Of a DNA stretch of 64,000 nt, positions 37,376 to 45,884 are shown piece by piece. Position 1 is the first letter of the stretch. The number at the start of each line of letters is the position of its first letter. The stretch lies in contig NZ_BONQ01000003.1 of the NCBI RefSeq assembly GCF_016862795.1, positions 1 to 64,000 of the forward strand, in the 5' to 3' direction. The position numbers and the translations under genes are program-made. Below the pieces are notes generated by a model, which made no database searches, had not been told where the DNA came from, and worked only from the letters and a program-made list of their open reading frames with translations. This DNA comes from Dactylosporangium siamense. Its GTDB lineage: Bacteria; Actinomycetota; Actinomycetes; Mycobacteriales; Micromonosporaceae.

Positions 37376-37958
37376 GGGCGGCCGCGGGCAGGGTGGCCAG
37401 GCCCGCGGACCTGGACTCGGCGACCTGCCGGGCGAGGACCTTCACTGACGCGCTGGTGCCGTTGGCGAGTTCGGACCGGGCCAGGTTGGCCAGCTGGTCC
37501 AGGTGCTCCCGCAGGCAGGCGGTGACCTTGCGGTCGAACTCGGCCGCGCCGCCGGTCGCGCCGATCGCGGCGAGGGTGTCGGCGTCGACCAGGCCCGGCA
37601 TCCGGTGTCCGGCGTGCGGGTTGCTGTCGTCGAGGCCCGCCTTGGCGCGCAGTGCCTTCAGTTCCTGGATCTCCGTGGTGTACCGGGTCCGAAGCTCCCC
37701 CGCGAGCCGCGTCAACGCGGGGTCGGCAGAGCGTTGCGACACCAGGTCGAGCACGGGCAGCAGCTGCTGGTCCATCGGGATCATCAGCTGCACCCAGGCG
37801 ATGTCGGTGCCACCGAAGTCGGTGCTGACGACGCCGGTCGCGGGTGCGCTCGTGGCTGCCGGATCGCTCGCGCAGGCGGTGACGGTGGCAACGGTCAGCG
37901 CTACGGCCACCGCTGTCGTGACGAGCCGCCTGGCGGGGCGGCGGGGTCTGGGTAGCAC
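37347..37958 (-). CDS. DUF305 lipoprotein
   Basis: The protein has 203 aa from GTG 37958, chosen for the AAGGAG site nine bases upstream. The signal PRPRRPARRLVTTAVAVALT ends in lipobox VTAC. The mature DUF305 domain has GTDIAWVQLMIPMDQQLLPV, SADPALTRLAGELRTRYTTE and the motif HAGHRMPGLVD. Such four-helix lipoproteins are often linked to copper or redox metal handling. It shares the order PTDIAY/GTDIAW, DPALT, HAGH.PG with the membrane-anchored paralogue at 27412. Confidence 0.85.
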   Translation of the reverse strand: MLPRPRRPARRLVTTAVAVALTVATVTACASDPAATSAPATGVVSTDFGGTDIAWVQLMIPMDQQLLPVLDLVSQRSADPALTRLAGELRTRYTTEIQELKALRAKAGLDDSNPHAGHRMPGLVDADTLAAIGATGGAAEFDRKVTACLREHLDQLANLARSELANGTSASVKVLARQVAESRSAGLATLPAAAPTTSAAAGG

Positions 37959-38377
37959 GGCTGCGGGCTCCTTCCGAGGGCCGGCCGCGGTCCCGCAGTT
38001 GCGGCGGTCAGGGCGCCCAGAGCCCGGAGCGACCGCCACAACTGCGGAATCGATGCACGGAACGGTCGCTCTCGCGGTCGTCCCGCCGGCGGCGACCCCA
38101 ACCCGGTCACCGTCGGTGATGTACAGGTGGAGCGGCCCGGAAATGCCCGGACTGCCGCACCCGGCCGGCACCGTGAGCGCGGTCCGCGGGCCGTGGAGAC
38201 GGCCTCAGCGTCCCGGCACCCGACGGACGACGTTTCGAGCAGCCCCCGCCTGGACGACCGGCCCGAACCGCCGGTCCTACGGCGTCGGTCAGGTGACCCG
38301 ACCAACCCCCGTCGATCCGTTCGAATCGTGCGGCCGGCCACCTTCGGCGCTGCTCCCCGCCGGCACCCGACCCGGCT

Positions 38378-38391
38378 GGAGAGCGCTCTCC
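38378..38391 (-). promoter_or_regulatory. Orphan CebR-type operator with TTGACA box, minus-facing
   Basis: A perfect GGAGAGCGCTCTCC lies 32 bp downstream of a minus-strand TTGACACGTGG (TTGACA at 38428-38423). This is the same architecture as the promoter of the giant glycosidase at 44152. The nearest downstream start on this strand is the DUF305 lipoprotein, 420 bp away. Confidence 0.75.
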
Positions 38392-38547
38392 GTAAGGGAA
38401 GTTTCCCGCTGGCCAGGCCACGTGTCAACACCTGAGCAGCCACTCCTGACCGAATCCTGATCTTTACCGGAACAGACCGCACCGGAAGCGCGCAAGAACG
38501 TGGCGGGTTGACGAACCAGGCCCGGACCGGCAGACTCGGGACATCTC

Positions 38548-38561
38548 GGAGAGCGCTCTCC
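38548..38561 (+). promoter_or_regulatory. Orphan CebR-type operator with TTGACG box, plus-facing
   Basis: A second perfect GGAGAGCGCTCTCC sits in an almost perfect 24-bp palindrome, 34 bp after TTGACG (38508). That box has a CAGACT -10-like element 17 bp on, the layout of the GH1 promoter. The plus-strand DNA downstream holds no gene; the next gene is antisense. Confidence 0.7.
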
Positions 38562-38665
38562 AAGATGTTGACCAGCCACCACACCCACGCACTCAGCCCG
38601 CGTGAGACTGCCGGCGCGCGTCACTGACTCCATGTCGCGGCGCGCGCCGGTTCACCACGACGGCG

Positions 38666-39526
38666 CTACTCCGGCAGCAGGACCTGGGCCAGGGCGTGCG
38701 CGGCGATCGCGGCCATCTCCGGGTTGTCGGCCGAGCCCTCCGCGACGGCCGAGCCGATGCTCAACGCCCACCCCCTCGCCCGCTGCCACGTCGCCTCGTC
38801 GAGCGGTGCCAGCTCCGACAGCGCCGCGCGGAACGCCGCCCGGCCCGGGGCGTCGAACACCATCCAGGCCGCGGCGAGGTCGGTGGCCGGGTCGCCGGAC
38901 GTCAGGTCGCCGAAGTCGATGAGCCCGGCCAGCCCGCCGCCGGCGCCGACGAGGAGGTTGGCCGGATGCGGATCGGCGTGCAGCCACACCGGCGGACCGG
39001 TCCACGGCGGCGCCTCGAGGGCGTGCTCCCAGACCTGACGCAACGGCGCCGGGAACCCGTCACCGGCCAGGCGCTCCCGCACGGCCACGGCCCGGCCGGA
39101 CAGCGGCACCCCGCGGAACGCGTTCGCCGGGGCGTCCGGTGGCGCCGGCACGTGCAGCGCGGCGAAGCAACGGGCCAGGTCGGCGGCGAAGGCGATCCGT
39201 GCCGCGACCGGCACCGCCGAGGCGGGACGTCCGGGCAGCCACGGGTTGATGCTCCACGGCCACGGGTACTCCCCCGCCGGCCCGCCCACCGCGGCCGGGA
39301 CCGGCACCGGGACCGGCAGCAGGGGCGCGAGGTGCGGCAGCCAGCGTTGCTCGTTGACCAGGAGCGGCACCGCGACCTCGCGGTGGGGCAGGCGCACGGA
39401 CCACGAGGAGCCGAGCCGGTAGACGGTGTTGTCCCAGCCGCTGGCGACCAGTCGCAGCGGGGCGATGAACGACGGGTGCTGGGTCCGCACCAGCGACGCC
39501 ACGAGTGCGGCGGGAACGGGGGTCAT
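38666..39526 (-). CDS. APH-family phosphotransferase
   Basis: The protein has 286 aa from ATG 39526, overlapping the cebR stop (ATGA), so it is co-translated with the regulator. It has the aminoglycoside-phosphotransferase/choline-kinase fold: GWDNTVYRLGSSWSVRLPHR with the ATP lysine replaced by Arg, Brenner-type motif VWLHADPHPANLLV and metal-binding DFGDLTSGDPATDLA. The family phosphorylates aminoglycosides, sugars or other alcohols. Coupling to a CebR-like regulator favours a sugar-related or simply piggybacked role over antibiotic resistance. Confidence 0.86.
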   Translation of the reverse strand: MTPVPAALVASLVRTQHPSFIAPLRLVASGWDNTVYRLGSSWSVRLPHREVAVPLLVNEQRWLPHLAPLLPVPVPVPAAVGGPAGEYPWPWSINPWLPGRPASAVPVAARIAFAADLARCFAALHVPAPPDAPANAFRGVPLSGRAVAVRERLAGDGFPAPLRQVWEHALEAPPWTGPPVWLHADPHPANLLVGAGGGLAGLIDFGDLTSGDPATDLAAAWMVFDAPGRAAFRAALSELAPLDEATWQRARGWALSIGSAVAEGSADNPEMAAIAAHALAQVLLPE

Positions 39527-40566
39527 GCGGACTGGCGCACGACGAGCTTGGGGTCGAAGATCACCGACTCGACCCGCAGCGATGGATCGTCGATGCGGGC
39601 CAGGACCAGGCGGGCGCTCTCCGCCGCCATGTCCTCGAGAGGATGCCGGACGGTGGTGAGCTGCGGGCGGGCGTCCAGGGCGGCACTGCTGTCGTCGAAG
39701 CCGACGACCGCCACGTCGTCGGGGACCCGGAGCTCGCGGCCGCGCAGCGCCATCACGGCCGCCTGCGCCATGACGTCGTTGGCGACGAAGAGCCCGTCGA
39801 GCTCCGGCTGCCGCTCCAGCAGCTCGAGCAGCGCGGTCTCCCCCGACTCATACGTGAAGCCGCCCTCCACGGTCGGGAACCAGGCGTGGCCGTGCCGGGC
39901 AAGGGCCTGCCGGAAGCCGGTGAGCCGGTCCTGGCTGGCGGGGACGTGCGCCGGACCGGTGATCATGCCGAGGCGGGTGCAGCCGCGGCCGATGAGGTGC
40001 TCGGCGGCCAGGACGCCGCCGGCGTCGTTGGCGAGGTCCACGTAGCTGATCGGCACCGGCTGGGCCGGGCGGCCGACGAGGGCCGCGGCGATGCCGGCCT
40101 CGTAGAGCTGGTGCGGCAGCGTGTCGTCGGGGTGCAGGGACAGCACGACCGCGCCGTCGGCCTGGCCCTGGCCGAGGTCGCCGACGAGCCGGCCACGGGC
40201 GTCGTCGGTGCCGACGATCTGCAGCGCGAGCTGGATACCGCGAGGGCGCAGGACCGACATGACGCCGCCGACGATCCGGCCGAAGAACGGGTCAGCGAAG
40301 AAGCGGCGCATGAACGGGTCGTCGTCGTGGCTGACCGCGTCGGAGACGACGAGGGCGACCGTGCCGCTGCGGCGGGTGACCAGCGAGCGGGCGGCGCGGT
40401 TGGGCACGTAGCCGGTGGCGTCCACGGCCTGCCACACGATCGCGTGCAGCTTCGGGTCGACGTTGCGAACACCGTTGATGACGCGCGACACCGTCGCCCG
40501 GGAGACGCCGGCGGCTTCCGCGACGTCTTCAAGGGTGGGTTTGCGGGCCGAACGTGGATCGCTCAT
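39523..40566 (-). CDS. cebR: CebR-like LacI-family repressor
   Basis: The gene encodes 347 aa from ATG 40566. The LacI helix-turn-helix and hinge are clear: TLEDVAEAAGVSRATVSRVI and NRAARSLVTRRS. They are followed by a periplasmic-binding-type effector domain ending VVGFDDSSAALDARPQLTTV. A perfect GGAGAGCGCTCTCC palindrome lies 25 bp upstream of its start, and the same site precedes the GH1 and GH16-like genes. It therefore very likely represses itself and the glucan genes and releases on cellobiose-like sugars, as CebR does in Streptomyces. Direct evidence for the ligand is lacking. Confidence 0.88.
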   Translation of the reverse strand: MSDPRSARKPTLEDVAEAAGVSRATVSRVINGVRNVDPKLHAIVWQAVDATGYVPNRAARSLVTRRSGTVALVVSDAVSHDDDPFMRRFFADPFFGRIVGGVMSVLRPRGIQLALQIVGTDDARGRLVGDLGQGQADGAVVLSLHPDDTLPHQLYEAGIAAALVGRPAQPVPISYVDLANDAGGVLAAEHLIGRGCTRLGMITGPAHVPASQDRLTGFRQALARHGHAWFPTVEGGFTYESGETALLELLERQPELDGLFVANDVMAQAAVMALRGRELRVPDDVAVVGFDDSSAALDARPQLTTVRHPLEDMAAESARLVLARIDDPSLRVESVIFDPKLVVRQSA

Positions 40567-40590
40567 GGCCGGTTTTATAGCACGGAGCAT

Positions 40591-40604
40591 GGAGAGCGCT
40601 CTCC
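40591..40604. promoter_or_regulatory. CebR-type operator of cebR
   Basis: A perfect GGAGAGCGCTCTCC lies 25 bp upstream of the repressor ATG, in an AT-rich promoter region, indicating autoregulation. Confidence 0.85.
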
Positions 40605-40643
40605 ACTACATAGCACGAAATTCGCTGAAAAATACAGACGAAA

Positions 40644-40669
40644 GGGCGGGTGGCGCTCGCCACCCGCCC
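40644..40669 (-). terminator. Rho-independent terminator of giant glycosidase gene
   Basis: A perfect 12-bp stem (GGGCGGGTGGCG paired with CGCCACCCGCCC) with a 2-nt loop is followed on the minus strand by TTTCGTCTGTATTTTT. It lies 13 bp beyond the stop at 40682. Confidence 0.9.
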
Positions 40670-40681
40670 AAATCGCCGCTC

Positions 40682-43600
40682 CTACCGGTAGACCCCGAAC
40701 TCCCACAGCGAGTAGCCGTAGGCCGTGGCCTTCGCCGTGCCGTTCACGCGCACGTACCGGGCGTTGCCGTTGACGTTGATGTCGTCGAAGCCGCCGTTAC
40801 CGGTGGTCGTCGACCAGATCGTCGCCCAGTTGTTGTTGTCGTCGGACGTCTGGATCTGGTAGCCGGTCGCGTACGCCGCCTCCCAGGCCAGGAAGACCTT
40901 GTTGAAGGTCTGCTTGCTGCCCAGGTCCACCGTGATCCAGGCGGTGGCGACCCACTCCGACGCCCAGCGGGTGCCGTAGTTGTTGTCGACCGCGTAGGAC
41001 GGCAGCTGCGGGCCGTTGGTGCCGGTCGGCTGGTAGGTCGACGCGGTCACGGTCTTGCCCTGGGCGACGTTGGTGCCGGCGATGACCGGCGGGACCACCT
41101 TGAAGGACTTGGTCTCGATGCCGACGTTGCCCTGGCCGTCGAAGGCGTAGACGTAGACCTTCCACACGCCGAGCGTCTCCGGAGCGGTCACCGTGAAGGT
41201 GGAGCCGTTCTGGGTGAACTTGACGTTGCGGAAGCCGGTGTTGCCGGTGATGTGCTTGTCGCTGATCATCACGTTGTACCGGATGGTGTCGTTGTTCGGG
41301 TCGGTCGCGGCGACGTTCACCGTGAACGTGCCACCGGCCGGCACGGCGGTCTGGTTGCCGACCGTCATGCTGGTGATCTCCGGCGCGGTGTTGGCCAGCG
41401 GCGTGCCGGTGTAGGCCTGCTTCAGCGCGCCGTACCCGAGGCGACGCCATCCGCCGCCGTAGGTGTTGAGCCAGACGCCGCCGAAGTCGTTCTCCAGGCC
41501 GTAGTGGAACTCGGTCGCGCCGAGCGCCACGCCGGGGTGTCCCTTGATGGCGTTCCAGCTGGCCGTGTAGCCCGCCCGCTTCTGCAGGTCGGTCGGCTCG
41601 GTCGGCACGCCGTTGACGTCGTTCGGGACCTCCCACTCACCGGACGGGCCGGCCTCGGTGACCACGTACGGCTTGGTGTAACCGCCGGCGATCCAGTCCG
41701 GCTTGATGTTGTTGATCGCGCCGTAGGAGTTGACCGCCAGCAGGTCCAGCGCCGGGGCGTTGTTCTTGTAGTAGGGCCACGCACCGGTGTACGCGTCGGT
41801 CGAGGTGACCGGGTGGTTCGGGTCGGCGGCGTGGATCGCGACCGCCAGCTCGTTGACGAACTTGGCGTACGCCACCCGGCGGGCCTCGACCGTCGCGGCG
41901 TCCAGGCCGTGGTCCTGCATCGTGAGGATGACCTCGTTGCCGACGTCCCACATCAGCACGCCCGGGTTGTTCTTGAGCGCGTTGACCCGGTTCACGACCT
42001 CGGTCTTGGTCGCGGTCTTGTACGCGGTGTCGTTGACGTAGTCGGCGCCCTGGTTGAGCCAGTGCCCGACGATCACCTTGATGCCCTGCTGCGCGGCCCG
42101 GTTGAGCAGCGTCGGGGTGTTCGCGTCGTCCACGCCCCAGGTGCGGATCGTGTTGACGCCCATGTTCTTCAGGTCGCGCATGTAGCCGTCGGCGGCCGCC
42201 TGCGGCGGGCCGTAGGTCAGGCCGCGCACCTCGTAGGGCTGGCCGCCGACCTGCAGCTGCCAGTTGCCCTGCGAGCCGGTGACCTTCACGACGCTCGGGC
42301 CGGCCGGCGTGGCCGGGTCGGTCATCGCGGCCGGGGTGGTGCCGGTCTGCTTGGACACCGTGACGGAGTCGACGGACAGGATGCCGCCGGACGTGGTGTC
42401 CGGGGTCGGGACGGTGTAGCCGGCGATCGCGTTCGGCCACGCGCCGCCGATCGCGAGGTCGAGGCGCAGGTAGAAGCCGTGCTGGACGGCCGCGTTCCAC
42501 GCGGTGACGCCGACCTGGCTCTTGCGCACGATCCAGGACTGCTTGCCGTCGAGGTAGAAGCGGATCTCCTCGTCGGTCTTCGTGCGGTCGATGACCTGGG
42601 TGTACTCGTGGTAGCCGGTCTGGCAGCCGGTGCAACTGGCCAGGCCCGAGGTGCGGCCGTTGTACTCGCCGCACGGGCCGTCGGGGGCGGTGCCGCAGTG
42701 CAGGGTCTGCGACAGCTGGCTGCGGCCGTTGGCGTCGGTCATGATGTCGGTCTCGCCGACACCCGGCCAGTTGGTGTAGTTGCCGCGGTAGGCGGCGCCG
42801 GTGGCCCGGAAGCCCGGCCAGTAGCCGTCGCCGTTGGCGACGTCCGGCTGCTTGAGCACGGCGGTGAACTTGACCTGCTCGCCCGCGGCGGCCTGGAAGT
42901 CGGTCCGCTGGGTCTCGATCCGGCCCGACGTCCACGCGCCGGCGCCGTCACGGACGGCCTTGATGTTGAGCTTGCCGGCGCCGTCGAGGTAGACGTTGGC
43001 GGTCGACGCGCTGGCCGTCTCGACCGAGCCGGTGCCCCAGTTCGCGGCGCCGCCCGGGTACTGGGTGCCGGTCCGCAGCAGCCAGTTGGCCGCGTTCGGC
43101 GACGTGTTGGCCGCGCCGTCGAAGGTGTCGGTCCAGACCTGCGTCCAGTTCGGGTCCTGCGACGGCGGGGTGCTCGGCGACGGGCTGGTGCTGGTCGGCG
43201 GGGTGGTCGTGGTGCCGCCGCCGCCGAGGGCGATCTTGAACTCCCACAGCGAGTAGCCGTAGCCGCCGGGGCGGGCGGTGCCGTACATCCGCACGTAGCG
43301 GCCGGCGCCCGTCACCGGGATGGTCTGGGTGCCGCCGGTGCCGGTGCTGGTCGAGTAGACGTCCGTCCAGCTGGTGGCGTTGTCGGAGACCTGGATCTGG
43401 AAGGCCTTGCCGTAGGCACCCTCCCACTGCAGGACGACCTGGCAGATGTTCTGCTTCGAGCCGAGGTCCACCTGCAGCCACTGCGGGTCGCTGAACTGGC
43501 TGCCCCAGCGCGTGCCGGCGTTCCCGTCGACGGCGTTGGCGGCGACGACGTCAGCGCCCTCGACGCTCGAGGCGGTGGCGGTCTTGCCCTGTGCGGCGTT

Positions 43601-44152
43601 GGTACCGGTGTTACAGGTCCCCGGGTTGGTGGTGCCGTCCAGGGAGCCGTACACCTTGAACTCGTACAGCGAGTAGCCGTAGCCGGTGCCGCGCTCGGTG
43701 CCACTCAGGCGCACGTAGCGGCCGGAGCCGGAGACGTTGAGCGTCTGCGTGCCGCCGGTGCCGGTCGTGGTGGTGTAGACGTCGGTCCAGGTGCTGTCGT
43801 TGCTCGACGTCTGGATCTTGAAGGACTTGCCGTAGGCGCCCTCCCACTGCAGCACGACCTGGCTGATGGTGGCGGGACCACCCAGGTCGATGCGGATCCA
43901 CTGCGGGTCGCTCCACTGGCTGCTCCAGCGGGTGCCAGCGTTGCCGTCGTTGACGAAGCTGGCGGCCACGTCGGGCGCCTGGTCCGACGACGACGTGACG
44001 GGTTTGCCCTGCGAGATCAGGCTGTCCGCGGCGCGCGCGAAGGGCGCGACCACGACAGCGACGGCGGCGACGACGGCGACGACCAGGGCGATGCGCCATC
44101 GCGAACTGAGCAGTCTCCGCCAGGCGGGGGCGGAAGCGTGTGCCGGTTGCAC
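40682..44152 (-). CDS. Giant secreted multidomain glycosidase (CBM32, GH16-like, TIM barrel)
   Basis: The protein has 1156 aa from GTG 44152, preceded by AAGGAG. A signal peptide (to about 39) is followed by two F5/8C/CBM32 modules (about 41-174 and 180-308, each with QWIRIDLGG or QWLQVDLGS and YGYSL.EFK) and a Thr/Pro linker. A laminarinase-type GH16 fold (about 330-605) has the catalytic motif ETDIMT, where E and D remain but the acid/base Glu is Thr. A clan-A TIM barrel (about 620-918) has GNEV (about 736) and TEAGP (about 831), both catalytic glutamates present. An Ig-like domain and a third CBM32 (about 1029-1156) complete it. It is controlled by the CebR operator at 44198. It is probably a beta-glucan enzyme. 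Confidence 0.88.
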   Translation of the reverse strand: MQPAHASAPAWRRLLSSRWRIALVVAVVAAVAVVVAPFARAADSLISQGKPVTSSSDQAPDVAASFVNDGNAGTRWSSQWSDPQWIRIDLGGPATISQVVLQWEGAYGKSFKIQTSSNDSTWTDVYTTTTGTGGTQTLNVSGSGRYVRLSGTERGTGYGYSLYEFKVYGSLDGTTNPGTCNTGTNAAQGKTATASSVEGADVVAANAVDGNAGTRWGSQFSDPQWLQVDLGSKQNICQVVLQWEGAYGKAFQIQVSDNATSWTDVYSTSTGTGGTQTIPVTGAGRYVRMYGTARPGGYGYSLWEFKIALGGGGTTTTPPTSTSPSPSTPPSQDPNWTQVWTDTFDGAANTSPNAANWLLRTGTQYPGGAANWGTGSVETASASTANVYLDGAGKLNIKAVRDGAGAWTSGRIETQRTDFQAAAGEQVKFTAVLKQPDVANGDGYWPGFRATGAAYRGNYTNWPGVGETDIMTDANGRSQLSQTLHCGTAPDGPCGEYNGRTSGLASCTGCQTGYHEYTQVIDRTKTDEEIRFYLDGKQSWIVRKSQVGVTAWNAAVQHGFYLRLDLAIGGAWPNAIAGYTVPTPDTTSGGILSVDSVTVSKQTGTTPAAMTDPATPAGPSVVKVTGSQGNWQLQVGGQPYEVRGLTYGPPQAAADGYMRDLKNMGVNTIRTWGVDDANTPTLLNRAAQQGIKVIVGHWLNQGADYVNDTAYKTATKTEVVNRVNALKNNPGVLMWDVGNEVILTMQDHGLDAATVEARRVAYAKFVNELAVAIHAADPNHPVTSTDAYTGAWPYYKNNAPALDLLAVNSYGAINNIKPDWIAGGYTKPYVVTEAGPSGEWEVPNDVNGVPTEPTDLQKRAGYTASWNAIKGHPGVALGATEFHYGLENDFGGVWLNTYGGGWRRLGYGALKQAYTGTPLANTAPEITSMTVGNQTAVPAGGTFTVNVAATDPNNDTIRYNVMISDKHITGNTGFRNVKFTQNGSTFTVTAPETLGVWKVYVYAFDGQGNVGIETKSFKVVPPVIAGTNVAQGKTVTASTYQPTGTNGPQLPSYAVDNNYGTRWASEWVATAWITVDLGSKQTFNKVFLAWEAAYATGYQIQTSDDNNNWATIWSTTTGNGGFDDINVNGNARYVRVNGTAKATAYGYSLWEFGVYR

Positions 44153-44197
44153 GTGAGCTCCTTGCTGAGGGGTGAGGAGGCGCGGCGGGCGGGTTTT

Positions 44198-44211
44198 GGA
44201 GAGCGCTCTCC
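44198..44211 (-). promoter_or_regulatory. CebR-type operator of giant glycosidase
   Basis: A perfect GGAGAGCGCTCTCC lies 46 bp upstream of the GTG start and 34 bp downstream of a minus-strand TTGACACGTGG, placing it over or just past the transcription start, where a repressor would act. Confidence 0.85.
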
Positions 44212-44351
44212 GATAGGTCGCAGTGTTGCCCCGTGGTTTCCCACGTGTCAAGAGTCCTGGATTTCTTTGGTGGCAATTTGTCCGGTACGCGGTGAAGCGC
44301 GCGCTCCCATGCCTTGACACTCGGACACGCGACGTCGCAGTCTGGTGACAC

Positions 44352-44375
44352 GGCTTGGAGAGCGCTCTCCAAGCC
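44352..44375 (+). promoter_or_regulatory. 24-bp perfect CebR-type palindrome before GH1 gene
   Basis: The GGAGAGCGCTCTCC core (44357-44370) is extended by five complementary bases on each side (GGCTT...AAGCC), making a 24-bp perfect palindrome, the best site in the window. It lies 37 bp past TTGACA (44314-44319) and 36 bp before the GH1 start. Confidence 0.88.
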
Positions 44376-44411
44376 ACCTATCTGTTGACGTACGGGGAAG
44401 TGGTGGTGGGT

Positions 44412-45815
44412 GTGAGCACGACAGCGGTGCAGACCGCGAAGGGCGTCCTGACGTTTCCCTCGGGCTTCTGGTGGGGCGCGGCGACCGCCGCCTACCAGAT
44501 CGAGGGCTCCGTGGACGTCGACGGCCGCACCCCGTCGATCTGGGACACCTTCGCCGCCCAGCCGGGCCGCATCGACAACGGCGACACCGGCGCCCACACC
44601 ACCGGGCATTACCAGCGCTACCGCGACGACGTCGCGCTCATGAAGGACCTCGGGCTGTCGGCGTACCGGTTCTCGATCGCGTGGCCGCGGATCCGGCCGG
44701 CCGGCGGATCCGGGGTCAACGAGGCCGGGCTCGACTTCTACGACCGCCTGGTGGACGAGCTCCTCGCCGCCGGGGTGCGGCCCACCGCGACGCTGTATCA
44801 CTGGGACCTGCCCCAGGAGCTGGAGGACGCCGGCGGCTGGACCAACCGGGACACCGCGCTGCGCTTCGGGGACTACGCGGCGACCGTCGCCGCCCGGCTC
44901 GGCGACCGGGTCGCGCTGTGGAACACGCTCAACGAGCCGTGGTGCTCGGCATTCCTCGGATACGGCACCGGCGGGCACGCCCCGGGCCGGCGCGGCCACC
45001 TCAACGCCCTCGTCGCGACCCACCACCTGCTGCTCGCCCACGGCCTCGGTGTCGCGGCGCTACGGTCGGCGGGGGTCACCGGGCAGGTGTCGGTGGCGTT
45101 GAACGCCGGCGCCGTGCGACCGTTCACCGACGCCCCCGCCGATCTGGACGCGGCGCGGCGCATCGACGGCCTGCTGAACCGCATCTTCTTCGAACCGATC
45201 CTGCGCGGCACGTACCCCGCCGACACCGTTGCCGACATTGCCGATATCACGGATATGTCGTATGTGCGGGCGGGCGACCTGGACCTGGTGTCGCAGCCGG
45301 TCGACGCCGTGTGCGTGAACTACTACCAGCCCGACCTGGTCAGCGCCGCGACGGACGGCACCCTGGACGAGGGCACCCCGTATCCGACGGCGCAGCACGT
45401 CCGCTTCCACCCGACCCCCGGCCCCGTCACGCACATGGGCTGGTCCGTCGACCCGACCGGCCTGCGCGACCTGCTGCTGCGCATCCGCACCGACTACGGC
45501 GACCGCCCGATCTACGTCACGGAGAACGGCGCCGCCTACGACGACCGTCCCACCGCCGACGGCGCGATCCACGACCCCGAGCGCATCGAGTACCTGCGCG
45601 GCCACCTCGCCGCGGTCCACGAGGCCATCACCGCCGGCGTCGACCTGCGCGGCTACTTCGCCTGGTCGCTGCTCGACAACTTCGAGTGGGCCTTCGGCTT
45701 CAGCCGCCGCTTCGGCCTCATCCACGTCGACTACGACACCCTGCGCCGCACCGTGAAGTCCTCCGGGCACTGGCTCGCCGAGGCCATCATCCGCAACGCC
45801 ATCGACGCCCCCTGA
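44412..45815 (+). CDS. GH1 beta-glucosidase
   Basis: The gene encodes 467 aa from GTG 44412; nearby in-frame GTGs at 44400-44406 are alternatives, and the longer ORF start lies inside the operator. It is a cytosolic GH1 TIM-barrel enzyme without a signal peptide: [29 protein letters not shown], acid/base Glu in [16 protein letters not shown] (about 173), nucleophile Glu in [12 protein letters not shown] (about 371), and [17 protein letters not shown] closing the sugar pocket. It would hydrolyse cellobiose and short beta-glucosides after uptake. A 24-bp CebR palindrome precedes it, so it is a core member of the regulon. Confidence 0.94.
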   Translation: MSTTAVQTAKGVLTFPSGFWWGAATAAYQIEGSVDVDGRTPSIWDTFAAQPGRIDNGDTGAHTTGHYQRYRDDVALMKDLGLSAYRFSIAWPRIRPAGGSGVNEAGLDFYDRLVDELLAAGVRPTATLYHWDLPQELEDAGGWTNRDTALRFGDYAATVAARLGDRVALWNTLNEPWCSAFLGYGTGGHAPGRRGHLNALVATHHLLLAHGLGVAALRSAGVTGQVSVALNAGAVRPFTDAPADLDAARRIDGLLNRIFFEPILRGTYPADTVADIADITDMSYVRAGDLDLVSQPVDAVCVNYYQPDLVSAATDGTLDEGTPYPTAQHVRFHPTPGPVTHMGWSVDPTGLRDLLLRIRTDYGDRPIYVTENGAAYDDRPTADGAIHDPERIEYLRGHLAAVHEAITAGVDLRGYFAWSLLDNFEWAFGFSRRFGLIHVDYDTLRRTVKSSGHWLAEAIIRNAIDAP

Positions 45816-45828
45816 CCCCGCAGCCCAT

Positions 45829-45876
45829 GATCCGGAAGAGGTTGTGCACCCTGGAGTGCGCAACCTCTTCCGGATC
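45829..45876. terminator. Long hairpin between convergent genes, family copy 1
   Basis: A perfect 16-bp stem (GATCCGGAAGAGGTTG paired with CAACCTCTTCCGGATC) surrounds a 16-nt loop between the convergent GH1 and CheY-like genes. A related hairpin lies at 47671-47724 with the same GATCCGGAAGA/TCTTCCGGATC base and a similar loop. Confidence 0.85.
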
Positions 45877-45884
45877 ACGGGCCG

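Larger units (their letters stand above)
37959..38665. other. 707-bp gene-free region with two orphan CebR operators
   Basis: No protein-like reading frame is seen on either strand. The region holds two perfect CebR-type operators and promoter-like boxes pointing outward in both directions, but no gene follows within the expected distance. It may be the remains of a deleted sugar-use locus, or it may express untranslated RNA. Confidence 0.55.

Noticed and set aside
38602-38922. Short plus ORF at the 3' end of the APH gene
   Set aside because: Pro/Arg-rich antisense frame without a ribosome site.
38666-39526. The phosphotransferase next to cebR considered as an antibiotic-resistance gene
   Set aside because: Sequence gives only the broad APH/choline-kinase fold; the coupling to a sugar repressor does not support a resistance call.
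40415-44317. A 1300-codon plus-strand ORF opposite the giant glycosidase
   Set aside because: Its translation is a Val/Gly/Arg/Asp-rich chain without domains, typical of the antisense frame of a high-GC gene; the minus frame has signal peptide, CBM32 and catalytic motifs.
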